Origin: Actinomadura latina NBRC 106108
GTDB lineage: Bacteria; Actinomycetota; Actinomycetes; Streptosporangiales; Streptosporangiaceae
Length of the DNA stretch: 64,000 nucleotides
Reading direction: 5' to 3'
Assembly (NCBI RefSeq): GCF_001552195.1
Contig: NZ_BCQS01000011.1
Location: forward strand, 62,001-126,000
The position numbers were made by a program, and so were the translations under genes. The notes below the pieces were generated by a model. It worked only from the letters and a program-made list of their open reading frames with translations, was not told the origin of the DNA and ran no database searches. Numbering within the stretch: position 1 is the stretch's first letter; each line of letters begins with the position of its first letter. Of the stretch, positions 43,386-54,729 are shown in pieces.

Positions 43386-45017
43386 ATGGCGGACAAGACC
43401 CCTGAACTCGACGCGATCGTCATCGGCGCCGGGATGGGCGGAATCTACGCGCTCCACAAGCTCCGCAACGAGCTCGGCCTCACCGTCCGGGCGTTCGACC
43501 GGGCGGGCGGCATCGGCGGCACCTGGTGGTGGAACCGCTACCCGGGCGCCAAGTCGGACAGCGAGGGCCTGGTCTACCGGTTCTCGTTCGACAAGGAGAC
43601 GATCGCCGAACCGATCGGGAACAACCGCTACATCGATCAGGCCGACATGCAGGCCTACCTGGAGTCGATCGTCGACAAGTTCGGCCTGCGCGAGCACATC
43701 CAGCTCGACACCAGCATCGACTCGATGGTGTTCGACGAGGCCGAGGGCATCTGGACGGTCACGACCGGCGGGGGCGAGACCCACACCGCGCACTTCGTCG
43801 TCACCGCGCTCGGACCCCTGTCGGCCGAGTACTACCCCGACATCAAGGGACGCGACACCTTCCGCGGGCGCCTCGTCCACACCGCCACCTGGCCCGCCGA
43901 CCTCACGATCGACGGCAAGCGCGTCGGCGTCATCGGCACCGGCTCGACCGGAACCCAGTTCATCTGCGCGGCCTCCAAGACGGCCGCCCACCTGACGGTC
44001 TTCCAGCGGACGGCGCAGTACGTCGTCCCGAACGGCAACGCCCCGTTCACCGAGGACGAGAAGGCCGACTACCGGGCCAACCACCAGAAGATCTGGGATG
44101 AGGTCTGGACCTCCTACGTCGGCGCCGGGTTCATGGAGAGCCACGTACCCGCGATGAGCATCTCCGCGGAGGAGCGCCGGCGCGTCTTCGAGGCGGCCTG
44201 GGCGAAGGGCAACGCGTTCCGCTTCATGCTCGAGACGTTCTCCGACATCGCGCTCGACCCGGACGCCAACGCGGCCGCGGCCGACTTCATCCGGTCGAAG
44301 ATCAAGGAGATCGTCCGGGACCCGGAGACCGCGCGGAAGCTGATGCCGAGCGGGTACTACGCCCGCCGCCCGGTCAGCAACGAGGACTACTACGAGACGT
44401 TCAACCGGGACAACGTCTCCCTGGTCAGCCTCAAGGAGAACCCGATCAGGGAGATCACCCCCGACGGCGTCCTCACCGAGGACGGCGTCGAGCACGAACT
44501 GGACGTCCTGGTCTTCGCGACCGGGTTCGACGCGTTCGACGGCACCTACCGGCAGATGGACATCCGCGGCCGCGGCGGCGTGACCATCCAGGAGCACTGG
44601 AAGGACGGCAGCGGCAGCTACCTCGGCATCTCCTGCCACCGGTTCCCGAACATGTTCATGATCTTCGGTCCGTGCACCGTCTTCAGCAACCTGCCGCCCG
44701 GGATCGAGACCCAGGTCGACTGGATCACCGGCCTGATCAAGACGGCGCTGGACGACGGCAAGCGGTACATCGAGGCGACCGAGAGCGCCGAGAAGACGTG
44801 GACCGCGACGTGCGACCAGATCGCCCAGCACAGCCTGTTCTCGAAGGTCGACTCGTTCATCAACGGCGGCAACATCCCGGGCAAGAAGAAGCGGCTGCAG
44901 TTCTACGTCGCCGGGCTCGCGACGTACCGCAAGAAGCTGGAGGAAGCGGCCGACGCCGGCTACGACGGGTTCGTCCTCGGCGACCCGTCGCGGGCGGAGG
45001 ACCAGCAGCCGGCATGA
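43386..45017 (+). CDS. Baeyer-Villiger-type flavin monooxygenase, candidate phenazine N-oxygenase
   Basis: This 543-residue flavoprotein has two dinucleotide motifs, GAGMGG (14-19) and GTGSTG (184-189), and the Baeyer-Villiger fingerprint FRGRLVHTATWP at 159-170. This group contains cyclohexanone-type oxygenases and the phenazine N-monooxygenase that makes iodinin-type N-oxides (family knowledge). In this context, N-oxidation of a hydroxyphenazine is the more likely job; ring or ketone oxygenation is the alternative. ATG 43386 follows GAGGAG. It is likely cytosolic and needs NADPH. Confidence 0.88.
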   Translation: MADKTPELDAIVIGAGMGGIYALHKLRNELGLTVRAFDRAGGIGGTWWWNRYPGAKSDSEGLVYRFSFDKETIAEPIGNNRYIDQADMQAYLESIVDKFGLREHIQLDTSIDSMVFDEAEGIWTVTTGGGETHTAHFVVTALGPLSAEYYPDIKGRDTFRGRLVHTATWPADLTIDGKRVGVIGTGSTGTQFICAASKTAAHLTVFQRTAQYVVPNGNAPFTEDEKADYRANHQKIWDEVWTSYVGAGFMESHVPAMSISAEERRRVFEAAWAKGNAFRFMLETFSDIALDPDANAAAADFIRSKIKEIVRDPETARKLMPSGYYARRPVSNEDYYETFNRDNVSLVSLKENPIREITPDGVLTEDGVEHELDVLVFATGFDAFDGTYRQMDIRGRGGVTIQEHWKDGSGSYLGISCHRFPNMFMIFGPCTVFSNLPPGIETQVDWITGLIKTALDDGKRYIEATESAEKTWTATCDQIAQHSLFSKVDSFINGGNIPGKKKRLQFYVAGLATYRKKLEEAADAGYDGFVLGDPSRAEDQQPA

Positions 45018-45079
45018 CCCGACGGCCCGGCCGACCGGCCGGGCGGTCCCCTTTCCGCGCACAGAAATGGAGATCGGAC

Positions 45080-46489
45080 ATGGCTGACTACACTCCCCGG
45101 TACTTCCGGCCCGACGTCGGGCCGTTCGACTTCGAGAACGGGAACGCCGCGGTCGAAGTGATCTTCCCGGCGCTCCAGGCCGAGTCCCGTATGCGCGTCT
45201 CCGAATCGGGGAGCGACGCCTCGCTGGTCGCGGACTTCACCATGGCCCTCGAAGTCACCTGGTTCGACGCCGTCGCGCCGTACTACCGCCCGGCGGTGGG
45301 CATCTACTCGGACCTCGGCCACCGGCCGGAGATCGAGTGCAACAACCGGAACAAGAACGTCGCGGTGCTCTACGCCGCCTACCGGATCCTCCTGGACCGC
45401 CTTCCGCACGGCAGGGACGACTGGCGCGCGATGATGGAGTCGGTCGGGCTGAACCCGGACGACAACTCCGAGGACAAGGAGTCGCCGGTCGGCATCGGCA
45501 ACCTCGCCGCCCGGGGAATGATCGAGGCCCGCGAGAACGACGGCATGAACCGGCTGGGGTACGAGGGGCGCAAGTACCACCCGCAGCCCTTCCGGGACTA
45601 CACCGGATACAGGCCCGTCAACACGGCGTACGAGCTGTCCGACCCGTCCCACTGGCAGCCCAACCTGAACCCCTACGGCAACGGCGTCTTCACCGTCCAG
45701 CAGGCGGTGACCCCGCAGATGCGCCTCGCCACGCCGTTCACCTTCACCGATCCGGCCAAGTTCCGGCTCGACCCGCCGGTCAACAGCGACGTGCGCAACA
45801 TCGACGCGTACCGGCGCCAGGCCGACGAGGTGCTGGCCGTGTCGGCGGGGCTGACCGACCGGCAGAAGGTGCTGGCCGAACTGTTCAACGACAAGTTCTT
45901 CACGCTCGGCGTCATCGCCGGCACGACCGCGCTGCGGACCAAGCCGATGGAGATCGGCGAGTTCGTCCAGTACCTGGCGACCGTCGAGGTCGCCATCTTC
46001 GACGCGGCCATCGTGGACTGGCACTACAAGGCCGCCTACGACTCGGTGCGGCCGTTCAGCGCGATCCGCTACCTGTACGGCGACAAGCCCGTATCCGCGT
46101 GGGGCGGTCCGGGCAAGGGCACCGTCCACGACATGACCGGCAACGAGTGGCAGAGCTACCTGACCACTCCGGACCACCCGGAGTACCCGTCGGTCTCGAC
46201 CTCGCTCTGCGGCGCCTACACCCAGGCGGCGCGGCTGCTGCTCGGCGGCGACGAGATCAATTCCGAGATCCATGTGAAGGCGGGGTCGTCGGTGGTCGAG
46301 CCGGGCCTGACGCCGTCCGAGGACATGGTCCTGAGCTGGGACACCTGGACGGAACTCTCCACCGACTGCGGAATGAGCAGGCACTGGGGCGGCGTGCACT
46401 TCCGTTCCGCGATCGAGAACGTGAAGCCGTTCGCCACGGAAATCGGGACGCGCGCCTACGAATTCATGCAGGAGCACCTCCAGCCCTAG
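45080..46489 (+). CDS. Vanadium-dependent haloperoxidase homologue
   Basis: This 469-residue PAP2-fold protein has the vanadate-binding Lys317 and Arg324-Pro325 with the canonical spacing (KAAYDSVRPF), and Ser433-Arg434 with His440 (SRHWGGVHF). The third motif reads PSVST (370-374) instead of the standard PSGH, so the acid/base His is absent. No signal peptide is seen. Standard members oxidise halide with hydrogen peroxide. The altered motif may mean a non-halogenating reaction or a different proton relay. ATG 45080 follows GGAGA, 62 bases after the flavoprotein gene. Confidence 0.85.
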   Translation: MADYTPRYFRPDVGPFDFENGNAAVEVIFPALQAESRMRVSESGSDASLVADFTMALEVTWFDAVAPYYRPAVGIYSDLGHRPEIECNNRNKNVAVLYAAYRILLDRLPHGRDDWRAMMESVGLNPDDNSEDKESPVGIGNLAARGMIEARENDGMNRLGYEGRKYHPQPFRDYTGYRPVNTAYELSDPSHWQPNLNPYGNGVFTVQQAVTPQMRLATPFTFTDPAKFRLDPPVNSDVRNIDAYRRQADEVLAVSAGLTDRQKVLAELFNDKFFTLGVIAGTTALRTKPMEIGEFVQYLATVEVAIFDAAIVDWHYKAAYDSVRPFSAIRYLYGDKPVSAWGGPGKGTVHDMTGNEWQSYLTTPDHPEYPSVSTSLCGAYTQAARLLLGGDEINSEIHVKAGSSVVEPGLTPSEDMVLSWDTWTELSTDCGMSRHWGGVHFRSAIENVKPFATEIGTRAYEFMQEHLQP

Positions 46490-46523
46490 CGGCGGGCTGG
46501 AAAGTGCCGCGGGGCGTAGTCCG

Positions 46524-48232
<1,709 letters not shown>

Positions 48233-48278
48233 CCCATCACGATCACACGCCGGGAAACAGCAAGAGGAGGGCATCGAC

Positions 48279-49700
48279 ATGGTGCGCACATCCGTCCAGG
48301 TTCTTGTCATTGGCGGCGGGCCGGCGGGGACGACCGCCGCGACACTGCTCGCCCGTCAGGGATTCCAGGTGATGCTGCTGGAGCGCGACCACTTCCCGCG
48401 CTACCACATCGGCGAGTCCCTGCTGCCCTCGTGCCTGCCGATCCTCGATCTGATCGGCGCGCGGGAGAAGATCGAGGCGTTCGGCTTCCAGCGCAAGGGC
48501 GGCGCGTACTACGCCTGGGGCGAGGAGAACTGGGAGCTCCGGTTCAGCGAGCTCTTCGGCACCGAGTACAGCTGGCAGGTCCGCCGGGAGGACTTCGACC
48601 GGCTGCTGCTCGACCACGCCCGCAGCGAGGGCGTCGAGGTGCACGAGGGCGTCGCCGTCCGCAAGATCGCCTTCGAGGGCGAGCGCGCGGTCAGCGCGAG
48701 CTGGGAGCGCACCGGCAAGGAGAACGGTGAGGCGGCCGAGGGGACCGTCGCCTTCGACTACGTCCTCGACGCGTCGGGACGGGCCGGGCTCCTGGCCACC
48801 AAGCACCACAACAGCCGCCGCCACCACGAGGTGTTCAAGAACGTCGCGCTGTGGGGCTACTGGAGGAACACCCGGCCGTTCGGGCACGGGCCGTCCGGCG
48901 GCATCGGCGTGTGCTCCATCCCGCACGGCTGGCTGTGGCAGATCCCGCTGCACGACGGGACCGTCAGCGTCGGCGCGGTCATCACCAAGGAGCACCTGCG
49001 CGCCCAGCAGGCGAAGCAGCCGGACCTGGCCGAGATCTACCGCGGCCACATCGCGGAGAGCCCGCTGATCTCCAACCTGGTGGAGGGCGCCGAGCTCAGC
49101 ACCGAGGTGAAGGCGGAGACCGACTACTCCTACGTCACCGACCGGTTCGGCGGCCCGGGATACCTGCTCGCCGGCGACGCGGCGTGCTTCCTGGACCCGC
49201 TGCTGTCCACCGGCGTCCACCTGGCGATGTACAGCGCGCTGCTGTCGGCCGCGACGCTGTCCTCGATCCTGCGCGACGGGGTCGGCGAGGCGGACGCGAT
49301 GAGCTTCTACGAGCAGGCGTACCGGACGGCGTACGAGCGCCTCCTCGTCCTGGTCTCGGTGTTCTACGAGGCCTACCGCGGCCGTGACGAGCACTTCTTC
49401 AACGCGCAGCGGCTGAGCAGGCGGGAGAAGAGCAACCTCCAACTGCACGAGGCGTTCCTGCACATCACGGCCGGCGTCGAGGACCTGGCCGACGCCATGG
49501 ACCAGGAGCGCGCCTACGACGCCGTCGCCAAGGAACTCGTCGGGGAAGGCGCCGAGGGCGGCAACCCGCTGGCCAACCACAACGTCAACATGCTCCAGCC
49601 GCCGGACGCGCCCGGCCGCTCGCTGGCCGGCCTCTACCTGTCGATCGAGCCGAAGCTGACGCTGCTGTACGCGGGCTCCCGGGAGCGGGAAGCCGGCTAG
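48279..49700 (+). CDS. FADH2-dependent halogenase
   Basis: This 473-residue flavin-dependent halogenase resembles CmlS/PltA/phenolic types. FAD motif GGGPAG is at 13-18, FPRYHIGESLLP at 39-50, candidate catalytic Lys73 in QRKGGA, and the diagnostic WxWxIP as WLWQIP at 218-223. It should halogenate an electron-rich ring, probably the hydroxyphenazine, using FADH2 from a separate reductase (none is adjacent). ATG 48279 follows AAGAGGAGGG. Confidence 0.92.
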   Translation: MVRTSVQVLVIGGGPAGTTAATLLARQGFQVMLLERDHFPRYHIGESLLPSCLPILDLIGAREKIEAFGFQRKGGAYYAWGEENWELRFSELFGTEYSWQVRREDFDRLLLDHARSEGVEVHEGVAVRKIAFEGERAVSASWERTGKENGEAAEGTVAFDYVLDASGRAGLLATKHHNSRRHHEVFKNVALWGYWRNTRPFGHGPSGGIGVCSIPHGWLWQIPLHDGTVSVGAVITKEHLRAQQAKQPDLAEIYRGHIAESPLISNLVEGAELSTEVKAETDYSYVTDRFGGPGYLLAGDAACFLDPLLSTGVHLAMYSALLSAATLSSILRDGVGEADAMSFYEQAYRTAYERLLVLVSVFYEAYRGRDEHFFNAQRLSRREKSNLQLHEAFLHITAGVEDLADAMDQERAYDAVAKELVGEGAEGGNPLANHNVNMLQPPDAPGRSLAGLYLSIEPKLTLLYAGSREREAG

Positions 49701-49823
49701 GAGGCCCTAGGGCGCACCGGGCACCGCCCGCGGTCCCGGCGACCGGCGCGCCTCCCGGGGTCCGTCCCCCGGGAGGCGCGCCGCGTTCGTCGTCCCCAAT
49801 CCCGACTTCTGAGCGGAGCACCG

Positions 49824-51446
49824 ATGACCGAGACACCGACGGTCCAGATCTTCACCAAGCCGGACTGCGTCATCTGCAAGAACTCCAAACGCGTGCTCGA
49901 GACGGCCGGAATCCCGTTCGAGGAACTGGACACGGCGAGCGCGTCCCGGCTCGCCGACTCGGCCGTGTACTTCTCCGGGCGGCCCACGCTGCCGCAGGTC
50001 TTCGTCGGCGGGCAGTGGATCGACGGAGTGGACGACCTGAAGGGGCTGGCCGAGGCGGGCCGGCTCCGCGACGTCGTCGAGTCCGCGCACGGCGTGCTGC
50101 CGATCGACGCGATGACCGACGAGGAACTGGCCGCGGGCGCGGAGGACGTTCCTCTCGCCGACCACCTGTCCCGCACCGACGGGACGCACGACACCGATCC
50201 GGAGTCCTGGCCGATCCTGGAGTTCTACCACCGGATCTTCGGCTTCTGGCCGAACACGCTGGCCTACCTCTACCGCTGGCCGACCGCCTACAAGCTGTTC
50301 GTGTACTGCCAGAACATCGCCTCGCTGCAGAAGGCGGCCAAGACCGTCGGCACGCCGGTGGTCTCGATCATCGGGTACGGCTCGTCCGCGGCGCAGGGCT
50401 GCACGTACTGCATGACGCACAGCATCACGATGTTCAAAGGCCTGGACGTCGACGTCGCGGCGCTGAAGGCGGCCCGCCGGGGCGACGCCGGACCCGGCAA
50501 CCCGTTCGGCCCGTTCGAGGTCGCGGTCGTCGACCTCGCCGCGCAGGCCACCCGGAACGCCGTCACGGACAAGGCCGTCGAGGCGGTGCGGAGCACGGCC
50601 GGCCAGGGGCGGACCAAGCCGGTGGATCCCGACGAGGCGCTGGAGGCCGTCATCCAGATCGGCGCGTCGATGGGGTTCTTCAACGTCTTCAACGACCTCA
50701 GCGGCCTCGCGATCGAGGGCGACTGGGCCGTGGTGGCGCAGTCGAAGGGCATCGACAGCGGACGGCACTCCGTCGAGGACGGGAACCCCGACAACCTCGC
50801 GCACGGCGTGCCCGACGGCGGGCCGTCCGCCCAGGAGATGCTCGACCGGTTCGAGGCGATCGTCGGTGATGTCGAGGCCTTCACCACCGAGCACCTGGGA
50901 CTGACGCCGTCCTGGATCGCGGCCTGGCCGGAGGCGACCCGGGCGCTCCACGCGTACATGTACGTCACCCTGATGAACGGCGACGGCGACGCCGTGATCA
51001 GCGGCGAGCTCAAGCACCTGATGGCCAGGGTGGCGGCCGTCGCCCGCGGCCACACCTACCTCGCGGCGGTCGAGGGGTTCATCGCCGCGCACGTCGCCGA
51101 GGACTCCGGCCGGGCCGCGCTGCGGGTCCGGCACGCCTATCAGGCGGCGATCGGCCGCCCGGAGTCGGCGCGGCTGTTCGACGAGAAGGAGCAGAGCGCG
51201 CTGCGCCTGGCCTGGCTGTCGGCCCAGAGCCCGCTGGTCACTCCGCGGCGGTTCGTCGAGCCGCTCGTGGAGCGCCACGACGAGCGCGCCGTCACCGAAC
51301 TCATCGTGTGCTGCGCCGTCGCGTCCCTCGTGCAGCGCTTCGCCGCCGTGGTGCGGCCGGACATCGAGCCGGACGTGCGGGCGTTCCTCGCCGGGAACGG
51401 CCTCGACGCCGGTCTGATCGACGTCCGGTTCCCGGCCGGGGACTGA
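49824..51446 (+). CDS. Glutaredoxin-AhpD fusion protein
   Basis: This 540-residue protein joins two redox modules. Residues 1-90 are a glutaredoxin with CVIC (Cys15, Cys18) and the TLPQVFVGG turn. Residues 120-540 hold carboxymuconolactone-decarboxylase/AhpD-like helical repeats, the first with the CXXCXXH motif CTYCMTH (Cys193, Cys196, His199). A second AhpD-like repeat near 430-540 lacks these cysteines. I infer peroxide reduction fuelled by the attached glutaredoxin, which would protect against redox cycling by phenazines; a biosynthetic role is also possible. ATG 49824 follows GAGCGGAG. Confidence 0.85.
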   Translation: MTETPTVQIFTKPDCVICKNSKRVLETAGIPFEELDTASASRLADSAVYFSGRPTLPQVFVGGQWIDGVDDLKGLAEAGRLRDVVESAHGVLPIDAMTDEELAAGAEDVPLADHLSRTDGTHDTDPESWPILEFYHRIFGFWPNTLAYLYRWPTAYKLFVYCQNIASLQKAAKTVGTPVVSIIGYGSSAAQGCTYCMTHSITMFKGLDVDVAALKAARRGDAGPGNPFGPFEVAVVDLAAQATRNAVTDKAVEAVRSTAGQGRTKPVDPDEALEAVIQIGASMGFFNVFNDLSGLAIEGDWAVVAQSKGIDSGRHSVEDGNPDNLAHGVPDGGPSAQEMLDRFEAIVGDVEAFTTEHLGLTPSWIAAWPEATRALHAYMYVTLMNGDGDAVISGELKHLMARVAAVARGHTYLAAVEGFIAAHVAEDSGRAALRVRHAYQAAIGRPESARLFDEKEQSALRLAWLSAQSPLVTPRRFVEPLVERHDERAVTELIVCCAVASLVQRFAAVVRPDIEPDVRAFLAGNGLDAGLIDVRFPAGD

Positions 51447-51502
51447 CCGGCAGGACCTTCGTGGCGCAACCCCCCGACACAGCGAAAGGTCGAGGAGACC
51501 CC

Positions 51503-52996
51503 ATGGTCAGAAGGGGAATGCTTGGGCTCGGAATGCTCGGCCTAGGCATCGGTTACTTCCTCTGGTACACGCCGTACAGTGCCCTCGCCAAGGGAATTTC
51601 GGGAGCCCTTTTCCCGGGAGTCGACGAACCTGTCCGCGGGCTCTCCCTGCTCCCGGCGGCCGTGCTGGGTCAGATGTTGGCCATGCCGGTCTTCGTGTAC
51701 CTGGGAGGGTGGCTGCGGTATTCGGGCCGGCGTGAGATCGCGGGCCGCTCGATGCCCTTCCCGTCCCGGGACACCGCCGAATCCGCCTTCTGGATGGCGC
51801 TGATCGTCGGCGCGACGACGATCAATTTCTCGTTCCCGGGCGCGTCGATCGTGTTCATGCTCGTGCTCATGCGCATCGGCACCATGGTGCTCTCCCCGGC
51901 CATGGACCTGATGCGGCGGCGGAGGATCCACTGGTACTCGGCCGCGGCGCTGGCGCTGTGCCTGCTGTCGGCGGTCATCGCGCTGGCCGACATCGGCAAC
52001 TACACGCTCACGGCCGGCGCCGTGCTGAGCATCGGCTGCTACATCCTCGGCTACTCGCAGCGGTTCCGCATCATGAGCAGGCACGCCAAGACCGGCGAGG
52101 TGCTGCGCGACCGCCGCTATTTCATCGAAGAGCACATGACGACCCCGTTCGTCCTGCTCGCGCTGGTCGGCATACCGGCGCTCATCGACCAGGGCCCGCT
52201 GATGCACGGGCTGCGGACCGGGTTCACGGCGTTCCACACCACCCCCGCGGTGGCGTTCCCCGCGCTGCTGATCGGCGTCTGCTACGAGGGACTGTTCGTC
52301 ATGACCAGCCTCATCTTCATCAACCGGCGGGAGTTCACCTTCGGGACGCCGGTCCACGTCTGCGCCAGCATGCTGGCCGGCATCGCCGCGTCCTTCATCC
52401 TGCACGGCGCCTTCGACGGGCCGCTGCCGAGCGCCTCCCAGTACCTGACCGCGGTCATGGTGACCGCCGCCGCCTCCATCCTGAGCTGGGACGCGGTCAG
52501 GGCCGTCCTGGCGCGAAGGGCCGCCCGGCCAGTGGCCCCGTCCGGCCGGATCATGTTCGTCTGCGGCGGCAACACCAGCCGGTCGCCGATGGCCGCGGCG
52601 ATCGCCCGCGCGGAACTCGCCGCCTCGAACGGCAACGGCACGCCGCACTGGCCGATCGGCAGCGCCGGGATCTCGGTGCGCAAGCCCGGGGCGCCGCTCG
52701 CCCCGGAGGCCGCGGCCGTCCTGAGCGAACTGGGCATCGACCCGCCCCTCGCCCACCGGTCCAGGCAACTGACCCCGGAGATGTGCGCCGACACCAAGAT
52801 GATCTACTGCATGACCCGCGCGCAGCGCGACCGGGTCGTCGAGCTCGCCCCCGCGGCCGCCGCGCGCACCGTGTGCCTCGACGCGGAGTCCGACGTCCCC
52901 GATCCGTCCGGGCAGCCGCTCCACGCCTACCGGTCCTGCGCGATCCGTTTCCAGACGCTGATCCGCCAGGGAGTACGGGAGCAGTGGGCCCAGTGA
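51503..52996 (+). CDS. Multi-span membrane protein fused to low-molecular-weight phosphatase domain
   Basis: This 497-residue protein has about eight to ten hydrophobic segments in residues 1-340, of no family I recognise. A low-molecular-weight protein-tyrosine-phosphatase domain follows (about 348-497), with P-loop MFVCGGNTSRSP (Cys354, Arg360, CX5R) and a DVPDPSG general-acid region. The C-terminal domain would face the cytosol as a phosphatase or arsenate-reductase-like unit. ATG 51503 follows GAGGAG. It overlaps the exporter gene by 4 bases (GTGA). Function in the cluster is unknown; regulation or transport coupling is possible. Confidence 0.8.
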   Translation: MVRRGMLGLGMLGLGIGYFLWYTPYSALAKGISGALFPGVDEPVRGLSLLPAAVLGQMLAMPVFVYLGGWLRYSGRREIAGRSMPFPSRDTAESAFWMALIVGATTINFSFPGASIVFMLVLMRIGTMVLSPAMDLMRRRRIHWYSAAALALCLLSAVIALADIGNYTLTAGAVLSIGCYILGYSQRFRIMSRHAKTGEVLRDRRYFIEEHMTTPFVLLALVGIPALIDQGPLMHGLRTGFTAFHTTPAVAFPALLIGVCYEGLFVMTSLIFINRREFTFGTPVHVCASMLAGIAASFILHGAFDGPLPSASQYLTAVMVTAAASILSWDAVRAVLARRAARPVAPSGRIMFVCGGNTSRSPMAAAIARAELAASNGNGTPHWPIGSAGISVRKPGAPLAPEAAAVLSELGIDPPLAHRSRQLTPEMCADTKMIYCMTRAQRDRVVELAPAAAARTVCLDAESDVPDPSGQPLHAYRSCAIRFQTLIRQGVREQWAQ

Positions 52997-54684
52997 AGAA
53001 GACGGTTCACGTTCGACGCGAATCGAGGTCGGGACGGTCTCACGGCCGTCGCGGCGCGGCCTCCTACCAGCACCCGGTCGCGTTCTGGGTCGGAGCCGTG
53101 CTCACGACCACAGGCGCGATCATGCAGATGCCGATGTACTTCATGGCCGGGGACATGCGATACCGCATCGCCGGAATGGCGATGACCACGGAGATGTGGG
53201 CCGGGATGGTGATCGTGTTCGCCGGCCTGGGCCTTACCGCCTACAGCCTGTTCCCGCGATCGCGGCCGGCCGAGGCCGAAATGGGCAACGTCGCCATCAC
53301 ACCTCTCGACGACGCCAAAATCAGCGCCGCGCACGTCGCTCTGCTGTTCGTCACGGCGTTCGCGGTCGTGATCGACGGGATGAAACCGGCGGCGTTCGGA
53401 TTCGTCGTGGTCGGCGCCGAGGCGGAGTACGGGCTGCGAGGCCCGCAGCACCCGGCCGCGGATGCCCTGCCCGTCGGCCTGTACCCGCTGTCCGGCATCC
53501 TCGGAACGATGGTCGGCTCATTCGTCTGGGGATGGCTGGGCGACCGCATAGGGCGGCGCGCGTCCATTCTGCTGGCCGCGATGCTGTTCATCGGAAGCTC
53601 GATGTGCGGTGCGATGCCCGAGTACTGGATGAACCTGGTCTGCTGCTTCATCATGGGCCTCGGCGCCGGAGGGATGATACCCATCGTCTTCTCGCTGCTG
53701 GCCGAAACCGTGCCGAGGCGGCACCGGGGCTGGATGATGCTCTTGATCGGCAGCAATATCGCCACCGCCTACGTCGCCGTCAGCTGGCTGGCGTCCACCC
53801 TGGCGTCACCGGACAACTTCGGCTGGCGGATGCTGTGGCTCGTGGGCCTGCCCACGGGCGTACTGCTGATCGTGCTCAACCACTGGATTCCCGAGTCCCC
53901 GCGCTACCTGCTCCAGCAGGGCCGCGACGAGGAGGCGCGCGCCGTCATGCGACGCTACGGCGCCGTCCTCGTCGCGCGACCGCCGGACTCCGCACCGGAA
54001 CGCGAACGCGACTACGGATCGGGAGACCTGTTCCGAGGACCCTTCCTCGGCCTGACGGGAGGCATCGTCCTTCTCGGGCTGAGCATCGGCGGCGTCCAGT
54101 ACGGATTCCAGCAATGGATGCCGTCCAACCTGGAGAGACTCGGCCTCTCCTCGACCGACGCGAGCGGCATCATGCGCAACGCCGCCGTCATCGGGCTCCC
54201 GCTCACCCTTCCCGTAGCGCTGCTCTACCACCGGTGGTCCAGCAAGAAGACCGCCCTGCTGGTCTCGGGGATCATCGGCGTCGCGCTCATCGGCTTCGTC
54301 ATGCTGGGCGGACAGGCCGCAGCCAACCGCCCCCTGCTCTACGTGCTCCTGATCGTGCCGGTGTGGGGCGTCGGCATCATGAACGCGGTACTGGCGGCGT
54401 ACACGGCCGAGGTCTACCCGACCGCCGTCCGCGCCCGCGGCAGCGGCGTGTCGGCGGGGGCGACCAAGGCCGGCGGCGTGCTGATCCTGGCGCTGGCCGT
54501 CGTCGCGTTCGCCGCGCCGTCCATCCGGATGACGGCCGCCGTCGGCGCGATCCCGATGATGCTGGCGGTCGTGGTCCTCGCCATGTTCGGCCCCGAGACC
54601 CGGCACAAGCGGCTCGAGCAGATCACGACCGAAGAGCTGCCCGGACGAGCCTCCACGCCGTCCGCCGCCCCCGTCGAGAACTGA
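52993..54684 (+). CDS. MFS exporter of the phenazine block
   Basis: This 563-residue protein has a basic N-terminal tail, two extra hydrophobic helices (about 25-80), then a 12-helix sugar-transporter/AAHS-like MFS core. Motif A is GDRIGRRASIL; a central PESPRYLLQQGRDEEARAVMRR (residues about 295-320) is typical of this subfamily. GTG 52993 overlaps the phosphatase-fusion stop. It is a good candidate exporter for the product. The extra N-terminal helices are unusual. Confidence 0.85.
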   Translation: MKKTVHVRRESRSGRSHGRRGAASYQHPVAFWVGAVLTTTGAIMQMPMYFMAGDMRYRIAGMAMTTEMWAGMVIVFAGLGLTAYSLFPRSRPAEAEMGNVAITPLDDAKISAAHVALLFVTAFAVVIDGMKPAAFGFVVVGAEAEYGLRGPQHPAADALPVGLYPLSGILGTMVGSFVWGWLGDRIGRRASILLAAMLFIGSSMCGAMPEYWMNLVCCFIMGLGAGGMIPIVFSLLAETVPRRHRGWMMLLIGSNIATAYVAVSWLASTLASPDNFGWRMLWLVGLPTGVLLIVLNHWIPESPRYLLQQGRDEEARAVMRRYGAVLVARPPDSAPERERDYGSGDLFRGPFLGLTGGIVLLGLSIGGVQYGFQQWMPSNLERLGLSSTDASGIMRNAAVIGLPLTLPVALLYHRWSSKKTALLVSGIIGVALIGFVMLGGQAAANRPLLYVLLIVPVWGVGIMNAVLAAYTAEVYPTAVRARGSGVSAGATKAGGVLILALAVVAFAAPSIRMTAAVGAIPMMLAVVVLAMFGPETRHKRLEQITTEELPGRASTPSAAPVEN

Positions 54685-54729
54685 GACACCTGCTCTCCGT
54701 GGTCTCTGATCACCCCTAGGAGAGGTCCC

